NCBI RefSeq assembly: GCF_040605455.1
Contig: NZ_JBEXCV010000018.1
Span: 1-64,000 of the forward strand
Source of the DNA: Embleya sp040605455
Lineage (GTDB): Bacteria > Actinomycetota > Actinomycetes > Streptomycetales > Streptomycetaceae
Direction of reading: 5' to 3'
DNA length: 64,000 nucleotides
How positions within the stretch are numbered: the first letter of the stretch is position 1; each line of letters begins with the position of its first letter. A model generated the notes under the pieces. The model did no database searches. It was not told where the DNA came from and saw only the letters and a program-made list of their open reading frames with translations. Position numbers and translations under genes: made by a program. Below are positions 33,569 to 42,365 of this stretch, one piece after another.

Positions 33569-36500
33569 TCAGCGGGCGTTGAAGTAGTTCGCCTCGGGGT
33601 GGTGCAACACGATCGCGTCGGTGGATTGTTCCGGGTGCAGCTGGAACTCCTCGGACAGCTCGACCCCGATCCGCTCCGGCTTGAGCAGCTCGGTGATCTT
33701 GGCCCGGTCCTCCAGGTCGGGGCAGGCGCCGTAGCCGAGCGAGAAGCGCGCGCCGCGGTAGTGCAGCTTGAGCATGCCGTCCAGGTCGTTGGGGTCCTCG
33801 CCGGCGAAGCCGAGCTCGGCGCGCACCCGGGCGTGCCAGTACTCGGCCAGGGCCTCGGCGAGCTGGACCGACAGGCCGTGCAGTTCGAGGTAGTCCCGGT
33901 AGGAGTTGTCGGCGAACAGCTTGGCGGTGGCGTCGGACAGGCGCGGGCCCATGGTGGCGATCTGGAAGCCGACCACGTCGATCTCACCCGATTCCTCCGG
34001 GCGGAAGAAGTCGGCCAGGCACAGGTGCCGGTCGCGGCGCTGGCGCGGGAAGGTGAATCGGGTGCGTTCGTGGCCCGCTTCGTCGAGCACGATCAGGTCG
34101 TCGCCCTTGGACACGCACGGGAAGTAGCCGTAGACCACGCCGGCGTCGAGCAGGTTGTCGGTGACGATCCGGTCCAGCCAGTAGCGCAGCCGCGGGCGGC
34201 CCTCGGTCTCGACCAGTTCCTCGTAGGAGGGCCCGTCGCCGCCCCGGGTGGGCTTGAGGCCCCACTGGCCCATGAAGGTGGCGCGCTCGTCCAGCCAGGA
34301 CGCGTAGTCGTTCAGCTGGATGCCCTTGACCACGCGGTCGCCCCAGAACGGCGGGGTGGGCACGAGGTTGTCGATCGCCACGTCCGAGCGGGCGGGCATC
34401 TCCTCGGGTTCGGTCTCGATCACCTTGGCGGCGGCCACCTTGCGTCGGCGCAGCGCGGGCAGTTCCACGCCGGGCACGCCGCGCTTGACGCCCATCAGGG
34501 CGTCCATCAGGCGCAGGCCCTCGAAGGCGTCGCGGGCGTAGCGGACCTCGCCGGCGTAGATGTCGTACAGGTCCTCTTCGACGTAGGCGCGGGTCAGGGC
34601 GGCGCCGCCGAGGATGACCGGGTAGCCGGCGGCCAGGCCGCGGGTGTTCAGCTCCTGGAGGTTTTCCTTCATGATCACGGTGGACTTGACCAGCAGGCCG
34701 GACATCCCGATCACGTCGGCGCGGTGTTCCTCGGCGGCGTCAAGGATGGCCGAGACCGGCTGCTTGATGCCGATGTTGACCACGTTGTAGCCGTTGTTGG
34801 ACAGGATGATGTCGACCAGGTTCTTGCCGATGTCGTGCACGTCGCCCTTGACGGTGGCCAGCACGATGGTGCCCTTGCCGTCCTCGCCCTCGACCTTTTC
34901 GATGTGCGGTTCCAGGTGCGCGACGGCGGACTTCATCACCTCGGCGGACTGGAGCACGAAGGGCAGCTGCATCTGGCCGGAGCCGAACAGCTCGCCGACG
35001 ACCTTCATGCCGGCCAGGAGGGTGTCGTTGATGATCACCAGGGCGCTGCGCTCGCGCAGTGCCTCGTCCAGGTCCTCTTCGAGGCCGGCTCGCTCGCCGT
35101 CGATGATCCGGCGCTCCAGCCGCTCGTTCAGCGGCAGCGCGGCCAGTTCCTGGGCGCGGGTGGCCCGCACCGACTTGGCGTCGACGCCCTCGAACAGCTC
35201 CAGGAAGCGCTGGAGCGGGTCGTAGCCCTCGCGGCGGCGGTCGTAGACCATGTCGAGGGCGACCTCGCGCTGCTCCTCGGGGATGCGCGCCATCGGCAGG
35301 ATCTTGCTGGCGTGCACGATCGCCGAGTCCAGGCCGGCTTCGATGCATTCGTTGAGGAAGACCGAGTTGAGCACGATGCGCGCGGCCGGGTTGAGGCCGA
35401 AGGAGACGTTGGACAGGCCCAGGGTGGTCTGTACGTCGGGGTGGCGGCGCTTGATCTCGCGGATCGCCTCGATCGTCTCGATGCCGTCGCGCCGGGTCTC
35501 TTCCTGGCCGGTGCCGATCGGGAAGGTGAGCGCGTCGATGATGATGTCGGAGACCTTGATCCCCCACTCGCCGGTCAGGGCGGTGATCAGCCGCTCGGCG
35601 ACCCGGACCTTCCATTCGGCGGTACGGGCCTGGCCCTCCTCGTCGATGGTCAGCGCGACCACGGCGGCGCCGTGTTCCTTGACCAGCGGCATGATCCGGC
35701 AAAAGCGCGAGGTGGGGCCGTCGCCGTCCTCGTAGTTGACCGAGTTGACCACGGCGCGCCCGCCGAGCAGTTCCAGGCCCGCTTCGAGCACCTCGGGTTC
35801 GGTGGAGTCGAGCATGATCGGCAGCGTGGACGCGGTGGCCAGTCGACCGGCCAGGGCCTTCATGTCGGCGACGCCGTCCCGGCCGACGTAGTCGATGTTC
35901 AGGTCGAGCATGTGGGCGCCGTCGCGGGTCTGGTCGCGGGCGATGTCGAGGCAGTCGTCGTAGCGGCCTTCGAGCATGGCTTCGCGGAACGCCTTGGAGC
36001 CGTTGGCGTTGGTGCGCTCGCCGACGGACAGGTAGGACAGGTCCTGGCGGAAGGGCACCGACTGGTACAGCGACGCGGCGGCGGGTTCGTGCCGGGGGTT
36101 GCGCGGCGTCAGCTCGCGGCCGTGCACGCGCTCGACCACGGCCTTCAGGTGCGCGGGGGTGGTGCCGCAGCAGCCGCCGACCAGGGCCAGGCCGTATTCG
36201 CGGGTGAAGGTGTCGTGCGCGTCGGCCAGTTCCTCGGGGGTGAGCGGGTAGTGCGCGCCGTCCTTGGTCAGGATCGGCAGGCCGGCGTTGGGCATCGCGG
36301 TGACCCCGATGCCGGCGTGCTTGGCCAGGTGGCGCAGGTGCTCGCTCATCTCGACCGGGCCGGTGGCGCAGTTGAGCCCGATGAAGTCGATGCCCAGCGG
36401 TTCCAGGGCGGTCAGCGCGGCACCGATCTCGGAGCCCATCAACATCGCGCCGGTGGTCTCGACGGTGACCTGGGCGAAGATCGGCAGGTCGACGCCGGCC

Positions 36501-37045
36501 TTCTTCAGCGCGCGCTGCGAGCCGATGATCGAGGCCTTGGTCTGCAGCAGGTCCTGGCTGGTCTCGATGAGCAGGGCGTGCGCGCCGCCGTCGATCAGGC
36601 CGGCCGCGTTGATTTCGAACGCGTCGCGCAACGTGGCGAAGGGCACGTGGCCCAGGCTGGGCAGCTTGGTGCCGGGGCCGATCGAGCCGAGCACCCAGCG
36701 CGGGCGGTCGGGGGTGGAGTAGCCGTCCGCCACTTCACGGGCGATCCGGGCGCCGGCCTCGGCGAGCTCGTAGATGCGGTCCTGGATGTCGTACTCGCCC
36801 AGGTTGCCGAGGTTGGTGCCGAAGGTGTTGGTCTCGACGCAGTCCACGCCGACATCGAAGTATTCCTTGTGCACGTTGCGCACGATGTCGGGACGCGTGA
36901 CGTTGAGGACTTCGTTGCAGCCTTCGTGGCCTTGGAAGTCGTCCAGGCTCGGGTCCTGAGCCTGGAGCATGGTTCCCATCGCTCCATCGGCGACGACGAC
37001 GCGGGTGGCGAGTGCTTCGCGAAGCTGCTGCGGGGTGGCTGTCAT
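33569..37045 (-). CDS. metH: cobalamin-dependent methionine synthase MetH
   Basis: MetH transfers the methyl group of methyltetrahydrofolate to homocysteine through cobalamin. The 1158-residue product has all four modules in order. These are the homocysteine domain (DGAMGTMLQ, zinc Cys in GGCCGTTP), the pterin domain (VGERTNANGSKAF, DLNIDYVGRDG), the cobalamin domain (VKGDVHDIGKNLVDII, with His ligand) and the SAM-binding reactivation domain (AEALAEYWHARVRAELG, RGARFSLGYGACPDLEDR). The ATG at 37043-37045 has GGAG 10 bases upstream. It supplies methionine from the sulfur assimilated by pathways such as the one at 42-57 kb. Confidence 0.97.
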   Translation of the reverse strand: MTATPQQLREALATRVVVADGAMGTMLQAQDPSLDDFQGHEGCNEVLNVTRPDIVRNVHKEYFDVGVDCVETNTFGTNLGNLGEYDIQDRIYELAEAGARIAREVADGYSTPDRPRWVLGSIGPGTKLPSLGHVPFATLRDAFEINAAGLIDGGAHALLIETSQDLLQTKASIIGSQRALKKAGVDLPIFAQVTVETTGAMLMGSEIGAALTALEPLGIDFIGLNCATGPVEMSEHLRHLAKHAGIGVTAMPNAGLPILTKDGAHYPLTPEELADAHDTFTREYGLALVGGCCGTTPAHLKAVVERVHGRELTPRNPRHEPAAASLYQSVPFRQDLSYLSVGERTNANGSKAFREAMLEGRYDDCLDIARDQTRDGAHMLDLNIDYVGRDGVADMKALAGRLATASTLPIMLDSTEPEVLEAGLELLGGRAVVNSVNYEDGDGPTSRFCRIMPLVKEHGAAVVALTIDEEGQARTAEWKVRVAERLITALTGEWGIKVSDIIIDALTFPIGTGQEETRRDGIETIEAIREIKRRHPDVQTTLGLSNVSFGLNPAARIVLNSVFLNECIEAGLDSAIVHASKILPMARIPEEQREVALDMVYDRRREGYDPLQRFLELFEGVDAKSVRATRAQELAALPLNERLERRIIDGERAGLEEDLDEALRERSALVIINDTLLAGMKVVGELFGSGQMQLPFVLQSAEVMKSAVAHLEPHIEKVEGEDGKGTIVLATVKGDVHDIGKNLVDIILSNNGYNVVNIGIKQPVSAILDAAEEHRADVIGMSGLLVKSTVIMKENLQELNTRGLAAGYPVILGGAALTRAYVEEDLYDIYAGEVRYARDAFEGLRLMDALMGVKRGVPGVELPALRRRKVAAAKVIETEPEEMPARSDVAIDNLVPTPPFWGDRVVKGIQLNDYASWLDERATFMGQWGLKPTRGGDGPSYEELVETEGRPRLRYWLDRIVTDNLLDAGVVYGYFPCVSKGDDLIVLDEAGHERTRFTFPRQRRDRHLCLADFFRPEESGEIDVVGFQIATMGPRLSDATAKLFADNSYRDYLELHGLSVQLAEALAEYWHARVRAELGFAGEDPNDLDGMLKLHYRGARFSLGYGACPDLEDRAKITELLKPERIGVELSEEFQLHPEQSTDAIVLHHPEANYFNAR

Positions 37046-37403
37046 GAGAATGCGTCTCCGATGGGTGCGACGGCTGTCGGCTTGCCCGGGTCCGTCGAGA
37101 CGACTCGGGCCAGAGCGCCAGCTTAATGCGATCTGCGTGCGCAGCCCGGTGGCGCGCGGGTGACGTCGCCCACTGGTCACCGAATGCTCACTCCCGCTCA
37201 CCGGCGCGTTCGGGCTGTGTTTGCGGTTCGGTCGCGGTTCGGTTGCCCGGCGGCGCCCGGATTTCACTGTGGGCGAAGTCGACGCGGGCGGGTCTGGCCG
37301 CAGGTGCCTCAACCCGTAATGTGGGGGCCGTACAGCTCTCGCGGCCCCGGGGACGGGTGCCCGCGGCGCACGGATCCCGGCCCCGGCCGGAAGGAGGCAC
37401 TGG
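37046..37403. other. divergent metH-PAC2 intergenic region
   Basis: These 358 bases contain no convincing gene. Both promoters must lie here. I looked for a cobalamin or SAM riboswitch upstream of metH and could not identify its conserved core. GGAGGCAC just before 37404 is the PAC2 gene ribosome site. Confidence 0.5.
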
Positions 37404-38255
37404 GTGATCGAGCTCGACGACCTGCCCGAGCTGATCGACCCGGTCATGGTGGCCGCATTCGAGGGGTGGAACGACGCGGGCGATGCCGCTTCCGCCGCGA
37501 TCGAGCACCTCGACCGGGTCTGGAAGGGCGAGGTGTTCGCGGCCCTGGATGCCGAGGACTACTACGACTTCCAGGTGAATCGGCCGACGATATGGCTGGA
37601 TGGGGACACCCGGCGGATCACTTGGCCCACCACCCGGTTGTCGGTGGTCCGGCTGGCCGAGCCCCGCCGTGACCTGGTGCTGGTACACGGCATCGAGCCG
37701 AATCTGCGCTGGCGCTCGTTCTGCAATGAACTCTTGGGCTTCGCGCACGAGTTGGGTGTGGAGACGGTGGTGGTGCTGGGTGCGATGCTGGGCGACGCGC
37801 CGCACTCGCGGCCGGTCCCGGTCAACGGCACCACATCCGACCCGGTGGTGGCCGCGAACGTGGGTCTGGAGCAGTCCCGGTACGAGGGGCCCACGGGCAT
37901 CGTGGGCGTGCTCCAGGAAGCCTGCGCGCACGCGGGGATGCCGGCGTTGACGTTCTGGGCGTCGGTGCCGCACTACGTGGCGCAGCCGCCCTCGCCCAAG
38001 GCCACGCTGGCGCTGTTGCGCAAGCTGGAGGACTTCCTGGACCTGACCGTGCCGATGGGCGAGCTGGCCGAGGACGCGCGGGCGTGGCAGGTGGGGGTGG
38101 ATCAGCTCGCGGCCGAGGACACCGAGGTCGCCGAGTACGTGCGCTCGCTGGAGGCCGCGCGCGACACCGAGGACCTGCCCGAGGCGTCCGGCGATGCGAT
38201 CGCGGCCGAGTTCGAGCGCTATCTCAAGCGCAAGGGTGATCAGTCCGAGGGCTGA
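37404..38255 (+). CDS. PAC2-family protein
   Basis: A 283-residue protein of the PAC2 family, related to the eukaryotic proteasome assembly chaperone 2 and found in most actinobacteria. Family features are VAAFEGWNDAGDAASAAI, YYDFQVNRP, LVHGIEPNLRWRSFC and VVLGAMLGDAPHSRP. The GTG at 37404 follows AAGGAGG by 7 bases. Its actinobacterial function is unsettled; being on the same chromosome segment as the proteasome is suggestive only. It is divergent from metH and has an acidic C-terminus. Confidence 0.92.
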   Translation: MIELDDLPELIDPVMVAAFEGWNDAGDAASAAIEHLDRVWKGEVFAALDAEDYYDFQVNRPTIWLDGDTRRITWPTTRLSVVRLAEPRRDLVLVHGIEPNLRWRSFCNELLGFAHELGVETVVVLGAMLGDAPHSRPVPVNGTTSDPVVAANVGLEQSRYEGPTGIVGVLQEACAHAGMPALTFWASVPHYVAQPPSPKATLALLRKLEDFLDLTVPMGELAEDARAWQVGVDQLAAEDTEVAEYVRSLEAARDTEDLPEASGDAIAAEFERYLKRKGDQSEG

Positions 38256-38270
38256 TCACCCGCGGGGTGC

Positions 38271-38810
38271 TCAGGCCGAGTGGCGGCGCAGTTCCAGCGT
38301 CGCCAGCGGGATGAAGCCGCCCGGGCCGGGCTCGGCGGATGCGTCGGGGCCGGCGAGGCGGCGCAGCATGGCCAGGGCGATGCGTTCGCCCTGGGCCTTG
38401 GCCCGTTCCGCGCGCGGTCCGGCGAAGCCGCCGTCGACGCAGGCCCGCCAGAGCTGGACCCAGCGGCCGAAGTGTCGGGCGGTCAGCGGTTCGGCGCGGT
38501 GCAGCACGTGATGCACCGCGAACGCGTCGCCGCGGTAGTCGGCGGTGCGCAGCAGGGCGCGTTCCCAAAAGTCGGTGATCCGGGGCAGGTGTGCGTCCAG
38601 GTCGGTGCCGGCGATCCGGGTGAAGTAGGCGCCGATCACCGGGTCGGCGAAGGCTGCGCCGTAGAAGCGGCGGAGCAGGGCTTCCAGGTCGGCGCGGGTG
38701 TCGATGTCGGCGCGGCCGACGGCGGGCGGGGCGGTGTCCCCGGGCGGCGCGTCCCGGGCGGGGGTCGTCCGCGGTGTGAGGTCCATCGGTCGTCGCCGGT
38801 CGCCGTGCAT
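38271..38810 (-). CDS. group III truncated haemoglobin
   Basis: A haem-binding 2-on-2 globin of 179 residues including a polar N-terminal extension of about 35. Characteristic segments are LEALLRRFYGAAFADPVIGAYF, PRITDFWERALLR and the proximal histidine region ARHFGRWVQLW. Group III members bind oxygen or nitric oxide, and some help detoxify NO. The ATG at 38808-38810 has AAGGTGG 5 bases upstream; an internal ATG at 38786 would remove eight residues. It converges on the PAC2 gene with only 15 bases between stops. Confidence 0.88.
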   Translation of the reverse strand: MHGDRRRPMDLTPRTTPARDAPPGDTAPPAVGRADIDTRADLEALLRRFYGAAFADPVIGAYFTRIAGTDLDAHLPRITDFWERALLRTADYRGDAFAVHHVLHRAEPLTARHFGRWVQLWRACVDGGFAGPRAERAKAQGERIALAMLRRLAGPDASAEPGPGGFIPLATLELRRHSA

Positions 38811-39040
38811 ACCTACCACCTTAGGGTGCGGGCGGCGCGTGGACCCGGGCCGAACGCCCGGGCGGGTGGAGTCCGTGGACCCCACCCGGCCGGTCTGTGC
38901 CGGAGCCGCCGTCCGCGCCGGTGGACGACGGGTCCGCTCGTGGTGTCGTGACCGGGCACCCCGGTGGGCCCGGCCACGACCTTGCGGTCACGAAGCGGTG
39001 AAGGCGGCCGCGTTCGTGGCCGCGTCTTCGGGGGCGGCCC
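38811..39040. other. non-genic sequence after the globin gene
   Basis: No gene is supported here. The chitinase remnant frame runs on into this stretch with an Arg/Pro-rich translation that lacks similarity, and the globin promoter must lie at the left end. Confidence 0.4.
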
Positions 39041-39338
39041 TGGCTCAGGCCGTTGTGGATCGCGGCCGCGAGTTCGCCGTTGGTGGTGTCACCGCTGAAC
39101 TCCCAGAAGAACGCGCCGCGCAGGTTCTGCGCCTTGGCCCAGCTCATCTTGGAGTTGACGGTGGCCGGGGTGTCGTAGCTCCATCAGTTGCTCCCGCACT
39201 TGGCGTACGCGGTGCCGGCGATGGTGCCGGTGCCGGTGCCGGGGCAGCTGCTCTTGCCGGTGTTCTTGATGGTCCAGCTGCCGCCGAAGCCGGAGCCCCA
39301 GTCGGAGGTCTTGACGAACGTGGCGGTGAGAGTAGGAA
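39041..39338 (-). pseudogene. chitinase remnant: CBM2-like piece joined to GH18 C-terminus
   Basis: Reading down from 39338, one frame encodes ATFVKTSDWGSGFGGSWTIK, the start of a family 2 carbohydrate-binding module. It then jumps to GTAYAKCGSN-stop-WSYDTPATV and WAKAQNLRGAFFWEFSGDTT. The latter is the C-terminal part of a GH18 chitinase (barrel strand FFWEFSGD). The signal peptide, the rest of the module and the catalytic DxxDxDxE region are missing. TGA at about 39176-39178 replaces an expected Trp codon in the WWSYDTP context. So there is a large internal deletion plus a nonsense mutation. Confidence 0.8.
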
Positions 39339-39385
39339 AGGTCTGGACCATAGGTCAATGGTCTGTACCAAAATGGTCTGGACCA
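39339..39385 (-). promoter_or_regulatory. three DasR-like operator sites of the dead chitinase gene
   Basis: TGGTCCAGACCA, TGGTACAGACCA and TGGTCCAGACCT (minus strand) occupy 39374-39385, 39359-39370 and 39339-39350. They match the palindrome TGGTCTAGACCA of DasR sites and the direct repeats of known Streptomyces chitinase promoters. Confidence 0.8.
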
Positions 39386-39493
39386 ACCGCCCTGCCTCGC
39401 GCCGGAAATGCCGCACGCGGGCCCGAAGGGCTCGCGTGATCCGGGGCTTTGCCGAACTTGCCGAAATTTGCCGCGCGTTGGCCGGATGTGGCT

Positions 39494-40114
39494 TCAGCGT
39501 CGAGCGGGCGCGTACGGCGCGCCGGGTGCGGGTGCGGTGCCGTCCACGGCCGCGCGCCAGCGGTCGTGCAGCCACATCTGGGTGCGCCGGCGGGCGGCCC
39601 GTTCGTCCCATTGCACGTCGCGCTCGTAGGTCAGCACGGACAGATCCCCGGCGAGCACCGCCCATGTGTAGAGCCCGTTGATGTGACGCGCGTTGACCCG
39701 CATTCCGCTCACCGAGGCGGCCCGACCGGCCGCGGTGCCGATGGTCTCGTCGTGTTGCGCGACCCACTGCACGGTCAGTCCCTCGGCGTGCAGCGGATCC
39801 ACGTGGTGCCAGAACGCCTCGGCGGCGGCGTGCGCCTCCTCGGTGCCGGGCAACGGGCCCGGGCGCGGGCCCTCCAGCCGGGTCCAGCCCAGCAGCGTGC
39901 CGTCGGCGCGGTCCACCACCACGCTGGCGTGCGGCCCGCCCGGGCGCGGGTGGGTGGCGGGTTGGTGGCGCACGACCACGACGGGGCGTTCGTCGTGCCA
40001 GGCGTAGTCGAGCGCCGTGAGTATCCAGGTGCGGGGTATCGACAGTCGGCACTTCGCCAGCAGAGCGGCGACGGCGGTGGTGACGTCGGTGTCCCTGCCG
40101 GGGAACAGGGTCAT
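39494..40114 (-). CDS. hypothetical protein
   Basis: A 206-residue protein with no signal peptide or membrane helix. It starts MTLFPGRDTDVTTAVAALLAKC and has strongly biased third positions. Notable segments are WILTALDYAWHDERPVVVVRH, ASVVVDRADGTLLGWTRLEGPRPG and WLHDRWRAAVDGTAP. The ATG at 40112-40114 is the first in a compact frame. I do not recognise the family. Being Trp-rich and soluble, it could bind a ligand or another protein. The neighbours are decayed genes, so it may itself be a surviving piece of an accessory strip. Confidence 0.6.
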   Translation of the reverse strand: MTLFPGRDTDVTTAVAALLAKCRLSIPRTWILTALDYAWHDERPVVVVRHQPATHPRPGGPHASVVVDRADGTLLGWTRLEGPRPGPLPGTEEAHAAAEAFWHHVDPLHAEGLTVQWVAQHDETIGTAAGRAASVSGMRVNARHINGLYTWAVLAGDLSVLTYERDVQWDERAARRRTQMWLHDRWRAAVDGTAPAPGAPYAPARR

Positions 40115-40160
40115 GGTGCGTCCTCGCGGTCGTGCGGGATTCGAACGGGGTCGGAGCGGA

Positions 40161-40490
40161 TCAGGACGGTGCGGCGGCCGCGGCGAACGCGGTGGGCTCG
40201 CGCACCGGGTCGGGCCCGAGGGGCCCGGAGGCGACTTCGGCGCCGCCCGGATCCGCGAACGCCGCCAGTTTGCCGCACACCTGTTCGGTGCCGCCGTCGA
40301 GGGTGAGCCCACCGGTCGACGGACGGGCACTGCGGGCGGCGTGGCGTCGCGTCGGCGGTCGGGCGCCCCGGGCGTCGGCGGGTCGCGCCGGTACGCCGGG
40401 AGCCCGCGTTCGGGCGTGGTCTAAACCCCTGGCGTCCGCGATCAGTGCCGGGGCGTCGGCCGAGGGAGGCGGCGCACAGGAGTTCTCCAT
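40161..40490 (-). pseudogene. possible C-terminal remnant of a luciferase-like oxidoreductase
   Basis: A 109-codon frame from an ATG at 40488-40490. Its second half (LDGGTEQVCGKLAAFADPGG, then ASGPLGPDPV) has the G-T-x-E-Q-V-C-x-K-L pattern seen near the C-terminus of F420/FMN-dependent luciferase-like enzymes. The first half (Pro/Ala/Arg-rich) has no similarity. Third-position bias supports past coding. It could equally be an unrelated small gene. Confidence 0.35.
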
Positions 40491-40690
40491 GAACCGGACC
40501 CTAACGATCGGCGGGCCGGATGAGAACAAGTTCCACTGCTTCCATACGCTACCGTACGGACATTTGCCCGTGGTTGGGCGAGCTCGTGCCCGGTCGGTGC
40601 TTCCGTTCGTGTGACGCGGGGCACGAACTCGAGGAAGCGTGGGTGCCGTTGGGCTAGGGTCCGGGCAACCCCGCTCGGGAAGGAGCGCGC

Positions 40691-41671
40691 GTGTCCCCCA
40701 CCGTCGACACCGATCTGCTCGTCATCGGTGCGGGCCCGACCGGCCTGTACGCCGCCTACTACGCGGGCTTCCGGGGCCTGCGCACCGCACTCCTGGATTC
40801 GCTGCCCGAACCCGGCGGGCAGATCTCCGCGATGTACCCGGAGAAGATGATCTACGACGTCGCGGGATTCCCGGCGATCAAGGGCCAGGACCTGGTGGAC
40901 GCGCTGGTCGAGCAGGCCGCGCCGTTCGAGCCGAGCTATCTGCTCGGCCATCGCGCCGAGCAGTTGGCGCAGGACGACGACGGCGTCACGATCACCTGCG
41001 CGAGCGGCCTGGTGGTGCGGGCCAAGGTGGTCCTGATCAGCGGCGGGATCGGTACCTTCAGCCCGCGTCCGCTGCCCGCCGCCGACGCGTTCACCGGCGA
41101 CGGGGTGCGCTACTTCGTGCCGCGCCTGTCGGATCTGGCCGGGCTGGACGTGCTGATCGTGGGCGGCGGCGATTCGGCGTTCGACTGGGCCACCAGCCTG
41201 GAGCCGGTCGCCAAGTCGATCACGCTGGTGCATCGCCGGGACAAGTTCCGCGCCCACGAGCACACCGTGCGCCGGGTGCTGGCCTCGACCACCGAGGTGA
41301 TCACCTCCGCCGAGGTCACCGCGCTGCACGGCGACGGACAGGTACGAGCCGCGGACGTGGTCGCCAAGGCCGACGGCGCGGTGCGCACCCTCCCGGTGCA
41401 GGCGGTGGTGGCCGCCTTGGGCTTCATCGCCGACCTGGGCCCGATGACGCACTGGGGCCTGGAGCAGCGCAAGCGGCACATCGTGGTGAACCAGGCGATG
41501 CGCACCAACCTGACGCGGGTCTTCGCGGCCGGCGACATCGTCGACTACGACGGCAAGGTCAAGTTGATCGCCACCGGGTTCGGCGAGGCGGCCACGGCGG
41601 TCAACAACGCGATGACCGTGGTCGATCCGTCGGCGCACGTCTTTCCGGGGCATTCTTCGGACGTGCCGTAG
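40691..41671 (+). CDS. ferredoxin--NADP+ reductase, thioredoxin-reductase-like
   Basis: A 326-residue flavoprotein with FAD motif VIGAGPTGLYAAYYAG (about 11-26), the block GGQISAMYPEKMIYDVAGFP, NADPH motif VGGGDSAFDWA (about 158) and the C-terminal AAGDIVDYDGKVKLIATGFGEA. It lacks the CxxC of thioredoxin reductases, so it is of the TrxR-like ferredoxin/flavodoxin-NADP reductase group. The GTG at 40691 follows GGAAGGAG. It could supply electrons to ferredoxins or to the flavin enzymes of the nearby sulfur island; that link is inferred. Confidence 0.92.
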   Translation: MSPTVDTDLLVIGAGPTGLYAAYYAGFRGLRTALLDSLPEPGGQISAMYPEKMIYDVAGFPAIKGQDLVDALVEQAAPFEPSYLLGHRAEQLAQDDDGVTITCASGLVVRAKVVLISGGIGTFSPRPLPAADAFTGDGVRYFVPRLSDLAGLDVLIVGGGDSAFDWATSLEPVAKSITLVHRRDKFRAHEHTVRRVLASTTEVITSAEVTALHGDGQVRAADVVAKADGAVRTLPVQAVVAALGFIADLGPMTHWGLEQRKRHIVVNQAMRTNLTRVFAAGDIVDYDGKVKLIATGFGEAATAVNNAMTVVDPSAHVFPGHSSDVP

Positions 41672-41772
41672 GGGGCTCGGCCGAGGCCGCTTCGCCTTCG
41701 GGCAGGTGCGGCGGTTCGGATGTGGCCCGTGTCGGGCGCCGTGGTGCGGGGCTCCAGTTTCGTGGGCCGGGT

Positions 41773-41793
41773 GTCGGCTGTCGGCTGTCGGCT
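41773..41793. repeat. GTCGGCT x3
   Basis: Three perfect 7-base units lie in the 280-base noncoding gap between the reductase gene and leader peptide 1. No gene is seen in 41672-41953. Confidence 0.5.
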
Positions 41794-41881
41794 CGGTGAT
41801 ATTGCCGGGTGGCGTGGCATTGTCGGGCAGCGCTCCGGGGGCGATTTCTGGCCGACCCCGGCCGAAAAGCGGAATAGGCAC

Positions 41882-41911
41882 TTGTTGCCTCGGCGGATGA
41901 CTCGATAGGCT
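41882..41911 (+). promoter_or_regulatory. promoter of the leader-1/ABC operon
   Basis: TTGTTG and TAGGCT are separated by 18 bases and match vegetative -35/-10 elements. The transcript would start near 41918, 36 bases before leader peptide 1. Confidence 0.5.
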
Positions 41912-41953
41912 CACGCAGTCGCAGATATCGATCCATTGTTGTCGAAGGACGTC

Positions 41954-42121
41954 ATGACGCTCGTGGTGCCGGTCACCGCCTCCACGCCCGGAGTCTCCTC
42001 CCGGCGGGTCGAGGCCGTCGCGCCCTGCGGCGCGGCCGTGCGCCGTCCGCGAACTCCCCTGTGTACCCGCCGGCATGTCGATTTCGGCCGCGTGCACAGC
42101 TCGGCCTGTCGCACCCGCTGA
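41954..42121 (+). CDS. Cys-containing leader peptide 1
   Basis: A 55-codon ORF with AAGGA 5 bases before its ATG. It ends TRRHVDFGRVHSSACRTR. This matches the R-R-H-V-D-[LF]-x-R-V...C pattern of putative actinobacterial leader peptides found before sulfur genes. It is followed after 36 bases by a hairpin and 244 bases later by the ABC transporter operon. By analogy with Cys-rich leaders in mycobacteria, ribosome stalling on Cys or Arg codons when charged tRNA-Cys is scarce could prevent termination. It is much longer at the N-terminus than the other three leaders. Confidence 0.75.
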   Translation: MTLVVPVTASTPGVSSRRVEAVAPCGAAVRRPRTPLCTRRHVDFGRVHSSACRTR

Positions 42122-42157
42122 TCCCCGCGGACCGGGCTGCTCCGCCGCCGGACGCTC

Positions 42158-42182
42158 GCCGGCGATCCCCGTGATCGCCGGC
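42158..42182 (+). terminator. hairpin after leader 1, candidate attenuator
   Basis: GCCGGCGATC and GATCGCCGGC form a perfect 10-bp stem with a 5-base loop, 36 bases after the leader stop. No T-run follows. GC-rich DNA continues with further small stems up to 42330. Confidence 0.6.
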
Positions 42183-42365
42183 CGGCCGTCCGCCCGCCGT
42201 TCCACGACCTCCCCCTCGATTCGCCGCGTCCCGCGCCGGCGTGATTTCTGACGCGCCTTTTCTGCGCGCGCCGTTCCCGACGCCGCGCATTCGCGCGAAT
42301 CGACGGTTATCCCTGCCCGAAATCGCGCGCACCGCCGCGTGAATTCGCCATGCCCGGAGATTCCC

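Noticed and set aside
33389..37126. Open frame of 1245 codons on the plus strand across metH
   Set aside because: It is antisense to a full-length MetH with all domains intact. In this high-GC genome the complement of a coding frame rarely contains stops. Its His/Gly/Val-rich translation matches no family.
37046..37403. Possible cobalamin or SAM riboswitch upstream of metH
   Set aside because: I could not find the conserved cores of these elements. A covariance-model search would settle it.
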